Assembly (NCBI RefSeq): GCF_030689645.1
Contig: NZ_JAUYFU010000020.1
Coordinates: 62,001-126,000, forward strand
Source of the DNA: Humidesulfovibrio sp.
Lineage (GTDB): Bacteria; Desulfobacterota; Desulfovibrionia; Desulfovibrionales; Desulfovibrionaceae
Length of the DNA stretch: 64,000 nt
Reading direction: 5' to 3'
Below are positions 41,683 through 51,493 of this stretch, piece after piece. The notes beneath the pieces are model-generated. The model searched no databases. It saw only the letters and a program-made list of their open reading frames with translations, and had not been told where the DNA came from. Within the stretch, counting starts at the first letter, position 1; the number at the start of each line of letters is the position of its first letter. A program made the position numbers and the translations under genes.

Positions 41683-44004
41683 ATGCCGCGCATTAAAAGT
41701 CTTGGAACAGTACTCATTCTGTCTGTTACACTTATAGTGGCTTTGACAATTTTGGGAATCGTCTTCTACGTCTCAAAATCCTCGTACAATGTCAGCCTGC
41801 ACTTGCAACAGCAGTCCATGGAGCAACTCTCCACAGCTACGCGATTGTCCCTGGACAAGTTTACCTCCAGCACAGAAACTCTTGTAGACTCCCTGGCGGC
41901 GCAGAAGGCCCTACGAGAAGCCTTCGAAGGCGACCCCAAGCGCGCGAAAGAACGCCTGCGTGAATACATCACGATCAACAAGGAGTACTGGGCCCTGTTC
42001 CTCTTTGACGCCCAGGGCGTCATCATTGCGGGGTACAACGCCAAAGGTGAGGATCTGGCCGGACAGAGCCGGGCCGACCACGACTACGTCAAGTCAATTC
42101 TGGGTGGGCAAGACAACTACTTCTCCAAGGAAATCATAAAGGCCAAGAGCGGCGACGGCGACATTTTCATCTTCTCCGTGGCGCGGAGCATCAAGAGCGC
42201 AGAGGGCAAGGTGCTGGGCGGCGTGGGCGCATTCCCCAAGTGGGAGACCTTCACCACAGCTTTCATCGACCCGCCCCGCTTCGGCAAACGCGGCTACGGC
42301 TTCATGCTCGACGCCCAAGGCCGCTTAATCGCCCACGCCATGGACAAGGCGCTTATACTCAAGGACATGCGTGAGCATGAGTTCATTCGCAAAGCTCTGG
42401 AGCTGAAAAACGGCTCACTCTTCTATGACTGGAAGGGCGAGCAGAAAATCCTTACAGTATCCACCGATCCGAAAACCGGATGGGTGCTGTGCATGAGCGC
42501 CTACGTGGACGAAATGACCCAGGCGGCACGCACTCAGCGGAACATCCTTCTGGGCATCGGCGCCTTGGCCGTGCTGCTCTTGTGCGGCGGCATCGCCTTC
42601 GTGGTGCGCAAGCTTGTGGTCACCCCCGTGAAGGACATCCAAAGCTTCACCGAGGCTATAACTGCTGGCGACTTTAAGGCCGAGCTGGACTCGGACTTCC
42701 ACTACGAGATGGCGGGCATGGCCCACAACATCAAGGGCATGGTGGCCGAGATAAAGACCAAGCTCGGTTTCTCCCAGGGAGTGCTGGACGGCATACCCAC
42801 CCCGTGCGGCATCGTGGGCCCGGACTTCAAGATGCTCTGGTGCAACCAGCAGGTCTGCGACTTCCTGGAAAGACCCAAGAAACCCTCGGCGTACGTGGGC
42901 ATGAAATCCGGTGAATTTTACTGGAGCGATCCCAACCGCGAGACCATGTCCGACAAAGCGATCCGCAGCAACTCTCCCATGAAGGGTAAGGTGGTCTGGA
43001 GCGGTGCGAGCGGAAAGCAGAAGCACGTTGATGTGTCCACCACCCCGTTCTACGATCTTGACGGGCACCTGCTCGGATCCATCTCGTTCTGGTCCGACAT
43101 AACCGTAATCATGGATAACCAGGCGAAGATCGAGAAACAGAACGAAAGCATCGCCCAGGCGGCCATTGCGGCCAACGCCGTGAGCGATCAGGTGGCCTCG
43201 GCGTCAGAAGAGCTGGCCGCACAGATCGAGCAGTCCAGCAAGGGGTCCGACGAACAGCGCGCGCGTACCACCGAGGCCGCAACGGCCATGGAGGAGATGA
43301 ACTCCACCGTCATGGAGGTGGCCAGAAGCGCCGGCAACGCCGCGGACCTGGCGGAAAAGGCAAAGCACAAGGCGCAGCAGGGCTCGGACCTGGTGGACAA
43401 GGTGGTGTCGACCATCAGCGGCGTGGAGCGCCAGGCCACAATTCTGAAGGATGACATGACCGAACTGGGCAAGCAGGCCGAGGGCATCGGCCATGTCATG
43501 AATGTCATTTCCGATATTGCCGACCAGACCAATCTGCTGGCTCTGAACGCCGCCATTGAGGCAGCCAGAGCTGGTGACGCCGGACGCGGCTTCGCCGTGG
43601 TGGCCGACGAGGTGCGCAAGTTGGCCGAGAAGACCATGAACGCCACCCGCGAAGTGGGCGAGGCCATCCGGGGCATCCAGGAAAGCGCCCGCAAGAACAT
43701 CCACAACACCGAGAGCACGGGCCTGGCTGTCCAGGCCAGCACGGAACTGGCCCACGAGTCTGGCGAGGCCTTGCGCGAAATTGTGGGCATGGTGGACCAG
43801 ACTGCGGACCATGTGCGCGGCATCGCCACGGCCAGCGAACAGCAGTCCGCCGCCAGCGAGGAGATCAGCCGCTCCACCGAGGAGATCAACCGCATCGCCT
43901 CGGAAACCGCCGAGGCCATGCTCCAGTCCGGCCAGGCCGTAGGCGATCTGGCGCGCCTGGCCTCTGAACTCAAGGGAATCATAAACACCATGAACCACGG
44001 CTAG
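41683..44004 (+). CDS. Methyl-accepting chemotaxis protein with dCache, HAMP and PAS domains
   Basis: 773 residues. First membrane segment [19 protein letters not shown], a large periplasmic sensor (residues ~35-285) with dCache-like repeats ([29 protein letters not shown]), second membrane segment near 290-310, HAMP, a PAS domain (~365-480, [15 protein letters not shown]) and the signalling hairpin with [20 protein letters not shown] (20 residues). A run of G serves as ribosome site. It signals to CheA/CheW; ligand unknown. Confidence 0.92.
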   Translation: MPRIKSLGTVLILSVTLIVALTILGIVFYVSKSSYNVSLHLQQQSMEQLSTATRLSLDKFTSSTETLVDSLAAQKALREAFEGDPKRAKERLREYITINKEYWALFLFDAQGVIIAGYNAKGEDLAGQSRADHDYVKSILGGQDNYFSKEIIKAKSGDGDIFIFSVARSIKSAEGKVLGGVGAFPKWETFTTAFIDPPRFGKRGYGFMLDAQGRLIAHAMDKALILKDMREHEFIRKALELKNGSLFYDWKGEQKILTVSTDPKTGWVLCMSAYVDEMTQAARTQRNILLGIGALAVLLLCGGIAFVVRKLVVTPVKDIQSFTEAITAGDFKAELDSDFHYEMAGMAHNIKGMVAEIKTKLGFSQGVLDGIPTPCGIVGPDFKMLWCNQQVCDFLERPKKPSAYVGMKSGEFYWSDPNRETMSDKAIRSNSPMKGKVVWSGASGKQKHVDVSTTPFYDLDGHLLGSISFWSDITVIMDNQAKIEKQNESIAQAAIAANAVSDQVASASEELAAQIEQSSKGSDEQRARTTEAATAMEEMNSTVMEVARSAGNAADLAEKAKHKAQQGSDLVDKVVSTISGVERQATILKDDMTELGKQAEGIGHVMNVISDIADQTNLLALNAAIEAARAGDAGRGFAVVADEVRKLAEKTMNATREVGEAIRGIQESARKNIHNTESTGLAVQASTELAHESGEALREIVGMVDQTADHVRGIATASEQQSAASEEISRSTEEINRIASETAEAMLQSGQAVGDLARLASELKGIINTMNHG

Positions 44005-44054
44005 ACGCGCCGCACACCCAGCCACGGCTGCGTTCATACACGGAGCAAGGCAAC

Positions 44055-44091
44055 AAAAAAGGGAGGGGCCTGACGGCGCGCCTCCCTTTTT
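44055..44091. terminator. Bidirectional terminator between the chemoreceptor genes
   Basis: AAAAAAGGGAGG pairs with CCTCCCTTTTT around a 14-base interior, giving a T-tract on both strands between convergent genes. Confidence 0.9.
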
Positions 44092-44116
44092 CGCGTTGCG
44101 ACTGGTGTGGAGTGTT

Positions 44117-45847
44117 CTAGCGCAGGCCCTTGGACTGCAGGAACCCGCTGTACTTCTTGTCCGTGCCCATGATGTGCTTCACCAGCCAGTCTTTAAGGAA
44201 GCGCATGATGTCCATGGTCACCTTGGCCTGGCCGCTCTTGAGTCCGGCTTCGAAGTCCAGCACCTGCTGCACCAGCTTGGCGTGGAGCTCCTTGTGGGCC
44301 GCCGTTTCCGGGTAGCCGTAACGCTCGAAGTACTCCTCCTCCTGGCCGAAGTGCTTCACCGTGTATTCCTTGAGCCGCTCCACAACGCCCGCCAGCACGG
44401 CGTCTGACTTGCGCGCGCGCATGCCCGCGTGCAGCTCGTTGATGAGTCCGAGCAGCACCTTGTGCTGTTCGTCGATGAGCCGGATGCCCACGGAGAGATC
44501 ATCGGTCCAGGTCATAAGCTGCTCGCTGGAGGTGACGCCGGTGAGCTTGCCGCTGGCCATGGCCTGGATGATGGAATCCAGTTCCTCGGCCAAGCCGGAG
44601 ATCTCGACCACGACGCGGGTGGAGCTTTCCACGCTTTGCGCGGTTTGCCGCGCCACTTGGTTCACCTCGGCCACGCTGCGGTTGATTTCCTCGCTCGTGG
44701 CGGACTGCTCCTCGCTGGCGGTGGCGATGGAGGCCACCTCAAGGGCCGTCTGCTGCACGATGCTCACGATCTCCTCCATGGCCTGGCCGGAAGCTTCCGC
44801 CAGGCGGGAGCTTTCCACGATGTCGCCAGCAGCCTCGTCCACGGCAAGCACGTTCTCGCGGGCGCGGTCCTGAATGTTGCGCACGGAGTCGCCCACCTGC
44901 TTGGTTGCGGTCATGGTCTTCTCGGCCAGCTTGCGCACTTCGTCGGCAACCACGGCGAAGCCGCGTCCGGCGTCGCCCGCGCGGGCCGCCTCGATGGCGG
45001 CGTTCAGAGCCAGCAGATTGGTCTGGTCGGCAATGTCTGAAATGACGCCCAGCACCTGCCCGATGCCCTCGGCCTGGTTGCCCAGGGTGGTCATGGTGTC
45101 CTTCAGGGTCAGAATGCGCTCCTTCACGCGGCCGATGCTGCCCACGGCCTCTCGCACGCCGCGCGCCCCGGCCTGGGCGTTGCCCTTGGAGCGCTCCGCG
45201 CTCTCCGCCGCGCTGCCGGTATTGCGGGCGATTTCGAGGATGGCCTCGTTCATCTGCTCCATGGCCGTAGTGGTGCTCTCCACTCGTTCGCGCTGCACCA
45301 TCACGTCCTTGCCGACGTGGTCCATATTTTCGTTCAGCTCGCGCACGGCGCCGAAAATTCGCGTGGCGGCCTCGCCGGCCTTCCGGGAAGCAGCATTCAT
45401 GTTCTCCAGCAGCTCGCGCACGTTGGCCTCCGCGCTCCGGCTTTCGCCCAGGGCGCGCTCCACCTCGGCGGAGTGGCGCTCGGCCTCGGCCTCCTTGTCG
45501 CGGGCGGCCTTCACAGCCCCGGCCAAGTGCTCGACCATCCGGCACAGGCTGTCGCGCAGCTCTGCGTACTCCACCGGCATTTCGCCGCCCGGACAGGCTG
45601 CGTCCTTGCCTGCTGCGACCTCTCGGGAATAGTCGCGCAGGAGCATGAGGGGCCGCATCATCTGGGAATGCACGGTCCATAGCAAAAACGCCCCGCCAAG
45701 CGCGGCCACGCTGAAGAACAGGGTATGCAGCAAATGCGAGGAGTCCGTCAGCATGCTGTATGCAAAGGACGCCGCGCCGCCGCAAACCAGCACCAGCGAC
45801 GAGGCGACGAGGCGGGTTTGTACTCTTGAGGTCTGATTAGTGGACAT
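44117..45847 (-). CDS. Chemoreceptor with C-terminal bacteriohemerythrin domain (DcrH-like)
   Basis: 576 residues. Two membrane segments lie close together (residues ~15-60) with only a tiny periplasmic loop, so there is no external sensor. A HAMP/linker and the signalling domain ([17 protein letters not shown]) follow. Residues ~450-576 form a hemerythrin domain: [37 protein letters not shown] and HIMGTDKKY give the His/Glu/Asp ligands of the di-iron site. It would sense O2 in the cytoplasm, as described for DcrH of Desulfovibrio. AAGGAG precedes the ATG. Confidence 0.93.
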   Translation of the reverse strand: MSTNQTSRVQTRLVASSLVLVCGGAASFAYSMLTDSSHLLHTLFFSVAALGGAFLLWTVHSQMMRPLMLLRDYSREVAAGKDAACPGGEMPVEYAELRDSLCRMVEHLAGAVKAARDKEAEAERHSAEVERALGESRSAEANVRELLENMNAASRKAGEAATRIFGAVRELNENMDHVGKDVMVQRERVESTTTAMEQMNEAILEIARNTGSAAESAERSKGNAQAGARGVREAVGSIGRVKERILTLKDTMTTLGNQAEGIGQVLGVISDIADQTNLLALNAAIEAARAGDAGRGFAVVADEVRKLAEKTMTATKQVGDSVRNIQDRARENVLAVDEAAGDIVESSRLAEASGQAMEEIVSIVQQTALEVASIATASEEQSATSEEINRSVAEVNQVARQTAQSVESSTRVVVEISGLAEELDSIIQAMASGKLTGVTSSEQLMTWTDDLSVGIRLIDEQHKVLLGLINELHAGMRARKSDAVLAGVVERLKEYTVKHFGQEEEYFERYGYPETAAHKELHAKLVQQVLDFEAGLKSGQAKVTMDIMRFLKDWLVKHIMGTDKKYSGFLQSKGLR

Positions 45848-46192
45848 GCGCTACTCCTTGCGAGGGGATATAAAGCTGAGGGGGGAAAGCTTCGCCTGAC
45901 CGCGAGGGTGCTAGGAAACCAATGCCGACGCACGCTGCCAGGAGTTATTACCATTTCGGCTTTTCATGCACAACCCATTAGACACCATAGATCTTTGCGG
46001 GATAAAATCCGGCGAAGCCAGGAGGACTTCCCTCTTTGCGATCCGGCCAGAGCTGTGACCGTCTCCAGCGGCACACCGCAGGCAGACGGGCTGCTCCGTT
46101 CCTGCTCTGAAGCCGCGCCCCGCCGCCAAGGACCTCCCTCGGTTATCCGAGGGCGCGTTGACGGGGGCTTTGCCCCTGCGTAGTATTGCCCT
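45848..46192. other. Divergent gap before the CDF transporter
   Basis: 345 bases. At its right end are a hairpin-forming palindrome CCCTCGG-TTAT-CCGAGGG (46136-46153) and a promoter for the CDF gene. Its left part should hold the hemerythrin-chemoreceptor promoter, which I could not locate. No gene seen. Confidence 0.5.
46158..46186 (+). promoter_or_regulatory. Sigma-70 promoter of the CDF transporter gene
   Basis: TTGACG, 17 bases, TAGTAT. The spacer contains a small palindrome GGGGC-TTT-GCCCC (46164-46176). The predicted start of transcription falls about 7 bases after the -10, which is the A of the ATG at 46193, so the message may be leaderless. Confidence 0.6.
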
Positions 46193-47659
46193 ATGCACGA
46201 CACCATCGCCTGTCCAGACGCCCAGGCTCAGCACGAAAAACGCAAAGCCGCCCTGTCGTCGGTGTTTGCGGCCTTGGCCCTTACGGCCATGAAGCTGGCG
46301 GTGGGCATCTCCTCCGGCAGCCTGGGCATCCTGTCAGAGGCCGCCCACAGCGGACTGGACCTGGTGGCGGCGGGCGTCACCCTTTTCGCCGTGCGGCTTT
46401 CGGCCATGCCTGCGGACCGCAAGCATCCCTTCGGCCACGGCAAGGTGGAAAACCTCTCCGCCCTGGCGGAAACCCTGCTCTTGCTCGGAACCTGCGTGTG
46501 GATCGTGGTGGAGGCCGTGGACCGCCTGCTGCACCCCAAGCCCGTGGAGGCGACCCTTTGGGCCGTGGGTGTCATGGTGGTGTCCATCGCCGTGGACTAC
46601 TCGCGCTCGCGCATGCTCTTGGCTGTGGCGAAAAAGCACAACAGCCAGGCCCTGGAGGCCGATGCCCTGCATTTCTCCACCGACATCTGGTCCTCGCTGG
46701 TGGTGTTGGCTGGCCTGGGCGCCCTGGCCCTGGCCGATCAGTTCGACCAAGCCTCACCCCTGGTTCCCTGGCTGCATCGGGCCGACTCCCTGGCTGCCCT
46801 CGCCGTCAGCGGCATCGTGCTCTGGGTGTCCATCCGCCTGGGCCGCCAGGCCATCGACGTGCTGCTGGACTCCGGCGTGCAGGAAGCCCAGGACGGCATC
46901 GAGCGGGCTGTGGCCGCCGTGCCCGGCGTGCTCTCCATCCGCCGCGTGCGCGTGCGCCAAAGCGGCCCGGCCAGCTTTGTGGACATGCTGCTCGGCGTGC
47001 GCGCAGGCATGGGAATGGAGGACGCCCACGAGGTGGTGCGCCACGCCAGGGCTGCAGTCCAGTCCGTGCTGCCGGAAGCCGACGTGCTCACCGAGCTGCG
47101 TCCGCAGGAGGACGGCCCGGCAGGCTTTCTGGACCGCGCGCGCGACCTGGCCAACACCTTTGACGTGGGCGTGCATGACATGGACCTGCGCAAGATAGAC
47201 GGCGTGCTGCACCTGAACCTGCACGCCGAGGTGCCGGAAGGGCTCTCCCTGGCCGAGGCCCACCGGCGCATCAGCGAGATGGAAACCGCCCTCAGGGCCG
47301 AGCTTGGCCCCAGGGGCCGGGTGGTGACGCACATTGAGCCCTACGGGGCGCACCCCGAACCTACTGAAGATGATCCCGAAAGCACCGAAACCCTGCGCCA
47401 GGCCATTGCCGAGGTGGTGGAGGAGACCCCCGGAGTGTGCGACATGCATGGGCTCACGCTCCTGCGCTCCGGCGCGCGGCTGTCCGCCTCGTTCCACTGC
47501 CGCATGCACCCTGGAACGCCAATCACCCTGGCCCACGAGCGCACCAACGCCCTGGAGGCGGCCCTGCGCACGCGCCTGCCCCAACTGGTGCGCGTCACCA
47601 TCCATGTGGAGCCGGACAATACAGGCATGGCGATCCTCGACCCCGGTCTCCCGGCCTGA
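46193..47659 (+). CDS. Cation diffusion facilitator with three C-terminal cytoplasmic domains
   Basis: 488 residues, far longer than the usual ~300. The transmembrane part shows CDF features: SEAAHSGLDLVA (metal-site His/Asp), HPFGHGKVENL and DALHFSTDIWSS. After residue ~225 there are three successive ferredoxin-like repeats: VRVRQSGPASFVDMLLGV, LRKIDGVLHLNLHAEV, and LTLLRSGARLSASFHCRM, each followed by a helix and a closing strand with H(V/I)EP in the last two. CDF proteins export Zn2+, Fe2+ or Mn2+ by proton antiport and dimerise through this domain. No ribosome site is visible. Confidence 0.88.
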   Translation: MHDTIACPDAQAQHEKRKAALSSVFAALALTAMKLAVGISSGSLGILSEAAHSGLDLVAAGVTLFAVRLSAMPADRKHPFGHGKVENLSALAETLLLLGTCVWIVVEAVDRLLHPKPVEATLWAVGVMVVSIAVDYSRSRMLLAVAKKHNSQALEADALHFSTDIWSSLVVLAGLGALALADQFDQASPLVPWLHRADSLAALAVSGIVLWVSIRLGRQAIDVLLDSGVQEAQDGIERAVAAVPGVLSIRRVRVRQSGPASFVDMLLGVRAGMGMEDAHEVVRHARAAVQSVLPEADVLTELRPQEDGPAGFLDRARDLANTFDVGVHDMDLRKIDGVLHLNLHAEVPEGLSLAEAHRRISEMETALRAELGPRGRVVTHIEPYGAHPEPTEDDPESTETLRQAIAEVVEETPGVCDMHGLTLLRSGARLSASFHCRMHPGTPITLAHERTNALEAALRTRLPQLVRVTIHVEPDNTGMAILDPGLPA

Positions 47660-47695
47660 GACCTCAAGGCCTGCAGCACCCTCCAGGTGCCAATG

Positions 47696-47724
47696 TTGAC
47701 AGCCACGCGCCTCCAGGCTAGCAT
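47696..47724 (+). promoter_or_regulatory. Sigma-70 promoter of the metE transcript
   Basis: TTGACA, 17 bases, TAGCAT, placing the RNA start near 47731, just before the riboswitch. Confidence 0.65.
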
Positions 47725-47739
47725 TCTATAGTTATAAAT

Positions 47740-47900
47740 TCGCCAGAAGGACATCGAGTAACGGAAGACGGTGCAAATCCGTCGCAGACGCGCTGCTGTA
47801 ACCGGGAAACGTGCCCGCCGCGCCCACTGAACCGTCCAGGTTCGGGAAGAGCGTGGCCCTATGGCCGGGGAGTGGTCTCCGCCCGGAAGCCAGAAGACGA
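47740..47900 (+). promoter_or_regulatory. Cobalamin (B12) riboswitch
   Basis: Conserved core blocks are readable in order: GGAAGACGGTGCAAATCCG from 47763, GCTGCTGTAACCGGG near 47792-47806, and the B12-box-like AGCCAGAAGACG near 47888-47899. It lies in the 340-base leader of metE. Family knowledge: adenosyl- or methylcobalamin binding turns expression off, so the B12-independent enzyme is made only when the cofactor is scarce. A GC-rich hairpin (near 47951-47973) after it may be the switching element. Confidence 0.9.
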
Positions 47901-48066
47901 CTCGACACAGAACCATGACGCAGGCCTCGCGACCAGGGCCGGAGAATCATGGGCGCGCCTCCCCTGGCGCGTCTTCCGCTGGGTGCCGCCAGCATTTCCC
48001 CGCCCCCTCGCGTCTAGCGCCCGCGCCATTTTCTGTGGTCCTGGCCAAACGACCGGAGGTTCTCAC

Positions 48067-50409
48067 ATGCTGACACACACTCTGGGCTTTCCCCGCATGG
48101 GCAAGGCCCGCGAACTCAAGAGCGCGCTGGAAGCGTTCTGGGCAGACGACCCGACACGCGAACCGGGCCGCGAACCGAGCAGGACGGTCCTGCTGGAAAC
48201 CGCCCGCGCTCTGCGCCTGCGCCACTGGGCCGCACAAGTCCAGGCGGGCATCGACATCGTGCCCGTGGGCGACTTCTCCCTCTACGACCACATGCTGGAC
48301 ATGGCCGTGCGCCTTGGCCTGACTCCGAAACGCTTCGCTGATTCCAGCGGAGCTAAGCCCTCGGACCCGCTTGATTTGTATTTCCAGATGGCCCGCGGCG
48401 GCTCGGATACGGACCGCGCAGCCATGGAGATGACCAAGTGGTTCGACACAAACTACCATTACCTGGTGCCGGAGCTCTCCCGCGCCCAGGCCTTCGCTCC
48501 AGACGCCAGCGACCTCCTGGGGCAGTTGTCCGACGCCCAGGCCGCAGGCTTCCGCACCAAGGTGGTGCTGCCAGGCCCCTGCACCTTCCTGCACTTGAGC
48601 AAATCCGTCGATCCCGGCTTTGACAGGTTCGAACTTTTGCCAGCCCTGACTGAGGCTTATGCGCAGATTGTCGGCCAGCTTGCCGCCCACCACACGGGCG
48701 GAGCCGACTGGCTCCAGCTGGACGAGCCGGTGCTGGCCCTGGACCTGCCGGCGCACCTGCCCCGCAAGTTCCGCGCGGCCATCTCCCGGCTCATCCAGGC
48801 CGCAAAACCGGCCAAGGTCATGCTGGGCACCTACTTCGGCGCCGTGGCTCACAATGCAGACGTGTACTCCGGCCTGGAGCTGGGCGCCCTGCACCTGGAC
48901 CTTGTACGTGCGCCGGAGCAGCTGGGTGGGATATTCGCTCACCTTGCGCCGGGCACGGCCCTGTCCGTAGGCGTCGTGGACGGCCGCAACGTCTGGAGGG
49001 TGGACGCAGGCCGCGCCCTGGCCCTGGTTGACCATGCCGTCGGCGTGCTGGGTGAGCAACGCGTCATGGTTGCCCCGTCCTGCTCGCTCCTGCACTGTCC
49101 GGTGGATCTGGACGGCGAGACCGCCCTCAATTCCGAGGTGCGCCAGTGGATGGCCTTTGCCCTGCAAAAATGCGACGAGGTGCGCAAGCTGGCCGACTGT
49201 GCGGGCGGCCTGGACCGCAGCCGCGGCCTATCCTGTGCGGACTGGCTGGCGGACAACCTGGCCATTCTGACGGCGCGGCGCAAAAGCCCGCTGCTCAACA
49301 ACCCGGACGTGCACAGCCGCATGGCCGCGATAACGCAGGACCAGCTCTCCCGCGTCCTTCCCTACCCGGAGCGCGCCGTTCTGCAACACGAGGCCCTGGG
49401 CCTGCCGCTCTTGCCAACCACCACCATCGGCTCCTTCCCGCAAACCAAGGAAGTGCGCCAAGCCCGCGCCAAGCTCAAAAAGGGCGGGATTCCGCCGGAG
49501 GCCTACAAGACCTTCATGGAGGACACCATCCGCGAGGTCGTGGCCGTGCAGGAGCGCCTTGGCCTGGACATGCTGGTGCATGGCGAGCCCGAGCGCAACG
49601 ACATGGTGGAGTATTTCGGTGAGCAGCTGGCCGGGTTCTGCTTTACCCAAAACGGCTGGGTGCAAAGCTACGGCTCCCGATGCGTCAAGCCCCCGGTCAT
49701 TTTCGGCGACGTGAGCCGCCCAGGGCCAATGACCGTTGAGTGGTCGCGCTTCGCCCAGGCCCTGACGCAAAAACCGATGAAGGGCATGCTCACCGGACCG
49801 GTGACGATCCTTTGCTGGAGCTTCGTGCGCGATGACCAACCCCGCGAGGACACCTGCAGACAAATAGCCCTGGCCCTGCGCGACGAGGTGACCGACCTTG
49901 AAGCCGCAGGCATTCGGGCCATTCAGATAGACGAACCCGCCCTGCGGGAGGGCCTGCCCCTGCGGCGCGCCGCCTGGGACGCCTATCTCCGCTGGGCCAC
50001 GGATGCCTTCCGTCTGGCCGTGGGCGCGGCGCGTCCGGAAACGCAGATCCACACCCACATGTGCTACTGCGAGTTCAATGAGATCGTGGACTGGATCGCG
50101 CGGCTCGACGCCGACGTCATCAGCATTGAGGCCAGCCGCAGCCGCATGGAGTTACTTGAAGCATTTCGCCGCTTCAAGTATCCTAACGAAATAGGCCCCG
50201 GCGTTTACGACATCCACAGCCCGCGAGTGCCCGGCGTTACGGAGATGCTGGGCCTTTTGCGCCGCGCCGCCGAGGTCATCCCAGCGCAGCGTCTTTGGGT
50301 GAACCCGGACTGCGGGCTCAAGACCCGCGCCTGGCCCGAGACCCTGACCAGTCTGGCGAACATGGTCGAGGCCGCAGCCATCGCCCGCAAGGAGCTGGCC
50401 CAGGCATAA
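48067..50409 (+). CDS. metE: Cobalamin-independent methionine synthase
   Basis: 780 residues from the ATG at 48067 (GGAGG 7 bases upstream). Two-barrel MetE: N-terminal LGFPRMGKAREL and C-terminal TTTIGSFPQTKEVR, HGEPERNDMVEYFGE. Zinc ligands are recognisable: His664 and Cys666 in HMCYC, the Glu in SIEASRS (about 688) and Cys749 in NPDCG, with the same spacing as in E. coli MetE. It methylates homocysteine from methyltetrahydrofolate polyglutamate. Control by the B12 riboswitch implies that the cell also has a B12-dependent enzyme or B12 supply. Confidence 0.97.
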   Translation: MLTHTLGFPRMGKARELKSALEAFWADDPTREPGREPSRTVLLETARALRLRHWAAQVQAGIDIVPVGDFSLYDHMLDMAVRLGLTPKRFADSSGAKPSDPLDLYFQMARGGSDTDRAAMEMTKWFDTNYHYLVPELSRAQAFAPDASDLLGQLSDAQAAGFRTKVVLPGPCTFLHLSKSVDPGFDRFELLPALTEAYAQIVGQLAAHHTGGADWLQLDEPVLALDLPAHLPRKFRAAISRLIQAAKPAKVMLGTYFGAVAHNADVYSGLELGALHLDLVRAPEQLGGIFAHLAPGTALSVGVVDGRNVWRVDAGRALALVDHAVGVLGEQRVMVAPSCSLLHCPVDLDGETALNSEVRQWMAFALQKCDEVRKLADCAGGLDRSRGLSCADWLADNLAILTARRKSPLLNNPDVHSRMAAITQDQLSRVLPYPERAVLQHEALGLPLLPTTTIGSFPQTKEVRQARAKLKKGGIPPEAYKTFMEDTIREVVAVQERLGLDMLVHGEPERNDMVEYFGEQLAGFCFTQNGWVQSYGSRCVKPPVIFGDVSRPGPMTVEWSRFAQALTQKPMKGMLTGPVTILCWSFVRDDQPREDTCRQIALALRDEVTDLEAAGIRAIQIDEPALREGLPLRRAAWDAYLRWATDAFRLAVGAARPETQIHTHMCYCEFNEIVDWIARLDADVISIEASRSRMELLEAFRRFKYPNEIGPGVYDIHSPRVPGVTEMLGLLRRAAEVIPAQRLWVNPDCGLKTRAWPETLTSLANMVEAAAIARKELAQA

Positions 50410-50476
50410 TCGAAAACCACACCCGGCGCGGGCATCCCCGCAAGTCGCCCGCGCCGGGACTACGAGCGGAGGCCCC

Positions 50477-51490
50477 ATGCCCGACACCTTGTCCATCCTC
50501 GCCCTGCTGCCCCATTTCGGACTGGCCCCTGGCCGTGTGGCCCCGGAACATGCGTTGCCCGGCAGCCCGGAACGCTCCATCGAACGCTTTGCCGTGGATG
50601 ACGACCAGGGCCGCACCTGGATGCTGGAGCGCATCCCGCCGGAACAGGCCCTCCGGCGCGAAGCGCTGGGAAACCTGCTGGCGGACCTGTCGCGGAATCC
50701 GGCCTTAGCGCCGCTCATCCCGGCTTACAGGCCCGTGGCCCTCGCTGCGGATGGCCAGACAGAAGGGGAAACCGCCGCGATGCGCTTCGTGTTGCGCTCG
50801 GACGAGGCACCCCACGCGGGGTGCTGGATGCTTTCGCCCTTTGTGGCCGGGCCGGAACTGCCCCGGCCCAGCTATCTGGACGACGACTGGCGCGGCGAGG
50901 CCATGGGGCGCGCAATTCTGGCCCTGCAGCGCGCAGGCCAGGCCCTGCCGACCCTGCTGGCGGCTCCGCAGGCCGCCCTGGCCTCCTTCCGCGACGAACT
51001 CTTCGCCGCCGTGGCTCGCCACAAGCCGCAACTGCTGGCAAGGCTGAACCCTGTGCGCGAAGCCCTCAGTGAACTTGCCGCAGTGCTCAAGGCCGTACCC
51101 AGCGCCCTGGCCCACGGCGACCTGCACCCCCTCAACGTCATCTGGGGCGCGGACGCCGCGCGGCCCCTCCGGGCGCTCATCGACTGGGAATTCGCAGGCG
51201 CGCGGCCCCGGCTGTACGACGCGGCCAACTGCATCGGCTGCGCAGGTTTCGAGCACCCCTCCGGGCTGGTGCGGGGCTTTGTCACCGGGCTGGTGCGCGA
51301 ACTGCGCGCAGGCGGCATGCCAGGGCCGGAGCTGGGGCTCCTGCCCCTGTTCGTGCTGGTCACGCGCCTGGGCTGGCTTTCGGAATGGCTGCGCACAAAG
51401 GACGCCGAGCTCCTGAACATGGAACTGGACTATCTGGACATCCTGCTGGACGAGCAGGAGAATCTGGCAGAACTCTGGTGCGAGGGGTAG
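50477..51490 (+). CDS. APH-family phosphotransferase
   Basis: 337 residues. The catalytic motif ALAHGDLHPLNVIW and the metal-binding LIDWEFAGARPRLYDAA define the aminoglycoside phosphotransferase/choline kinase/homoserine kinase II fold. It is 67 bases after metE on the same strand with no terminator between, so it may share the riboswitch-controlled transcript; a small-molecule substrate near methionine metabolism (for example methylthioribose- or homoserine-type) is possible but unproven. Convergent with aroC, whose stop is 3 bases away. Confidence 0.75.
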   Translation: MPDTLSILALLPHFGLAPGRVAPEHALPGSPERSIERFAVDDDQGRTWMLERIPPEQALRREALGNLLADLSRNPALAPLIPAYRPVALAADGQTEGETAAMRFVLRSDEAPHAGCWMLSPFVAGPELPRPSYLDDDWRGEAMGRAILALQRAGQALPTLLAAPQAALASFRDELFAAVARHKPQLLARLNPVREALSELAAVLKAVPSALAHGDLHPLNVIWGADAARPLRALIDWEFAGARPRLYDAANCIGCAGFEHPSGLVRGFVTGLVRELRAGGMPGPELGLLPLFVLVTRLGWLSEWLRTKDAELLNMELDYLDILLDEQENLAELWCEG

Positions 51491-51493
51491 GGC

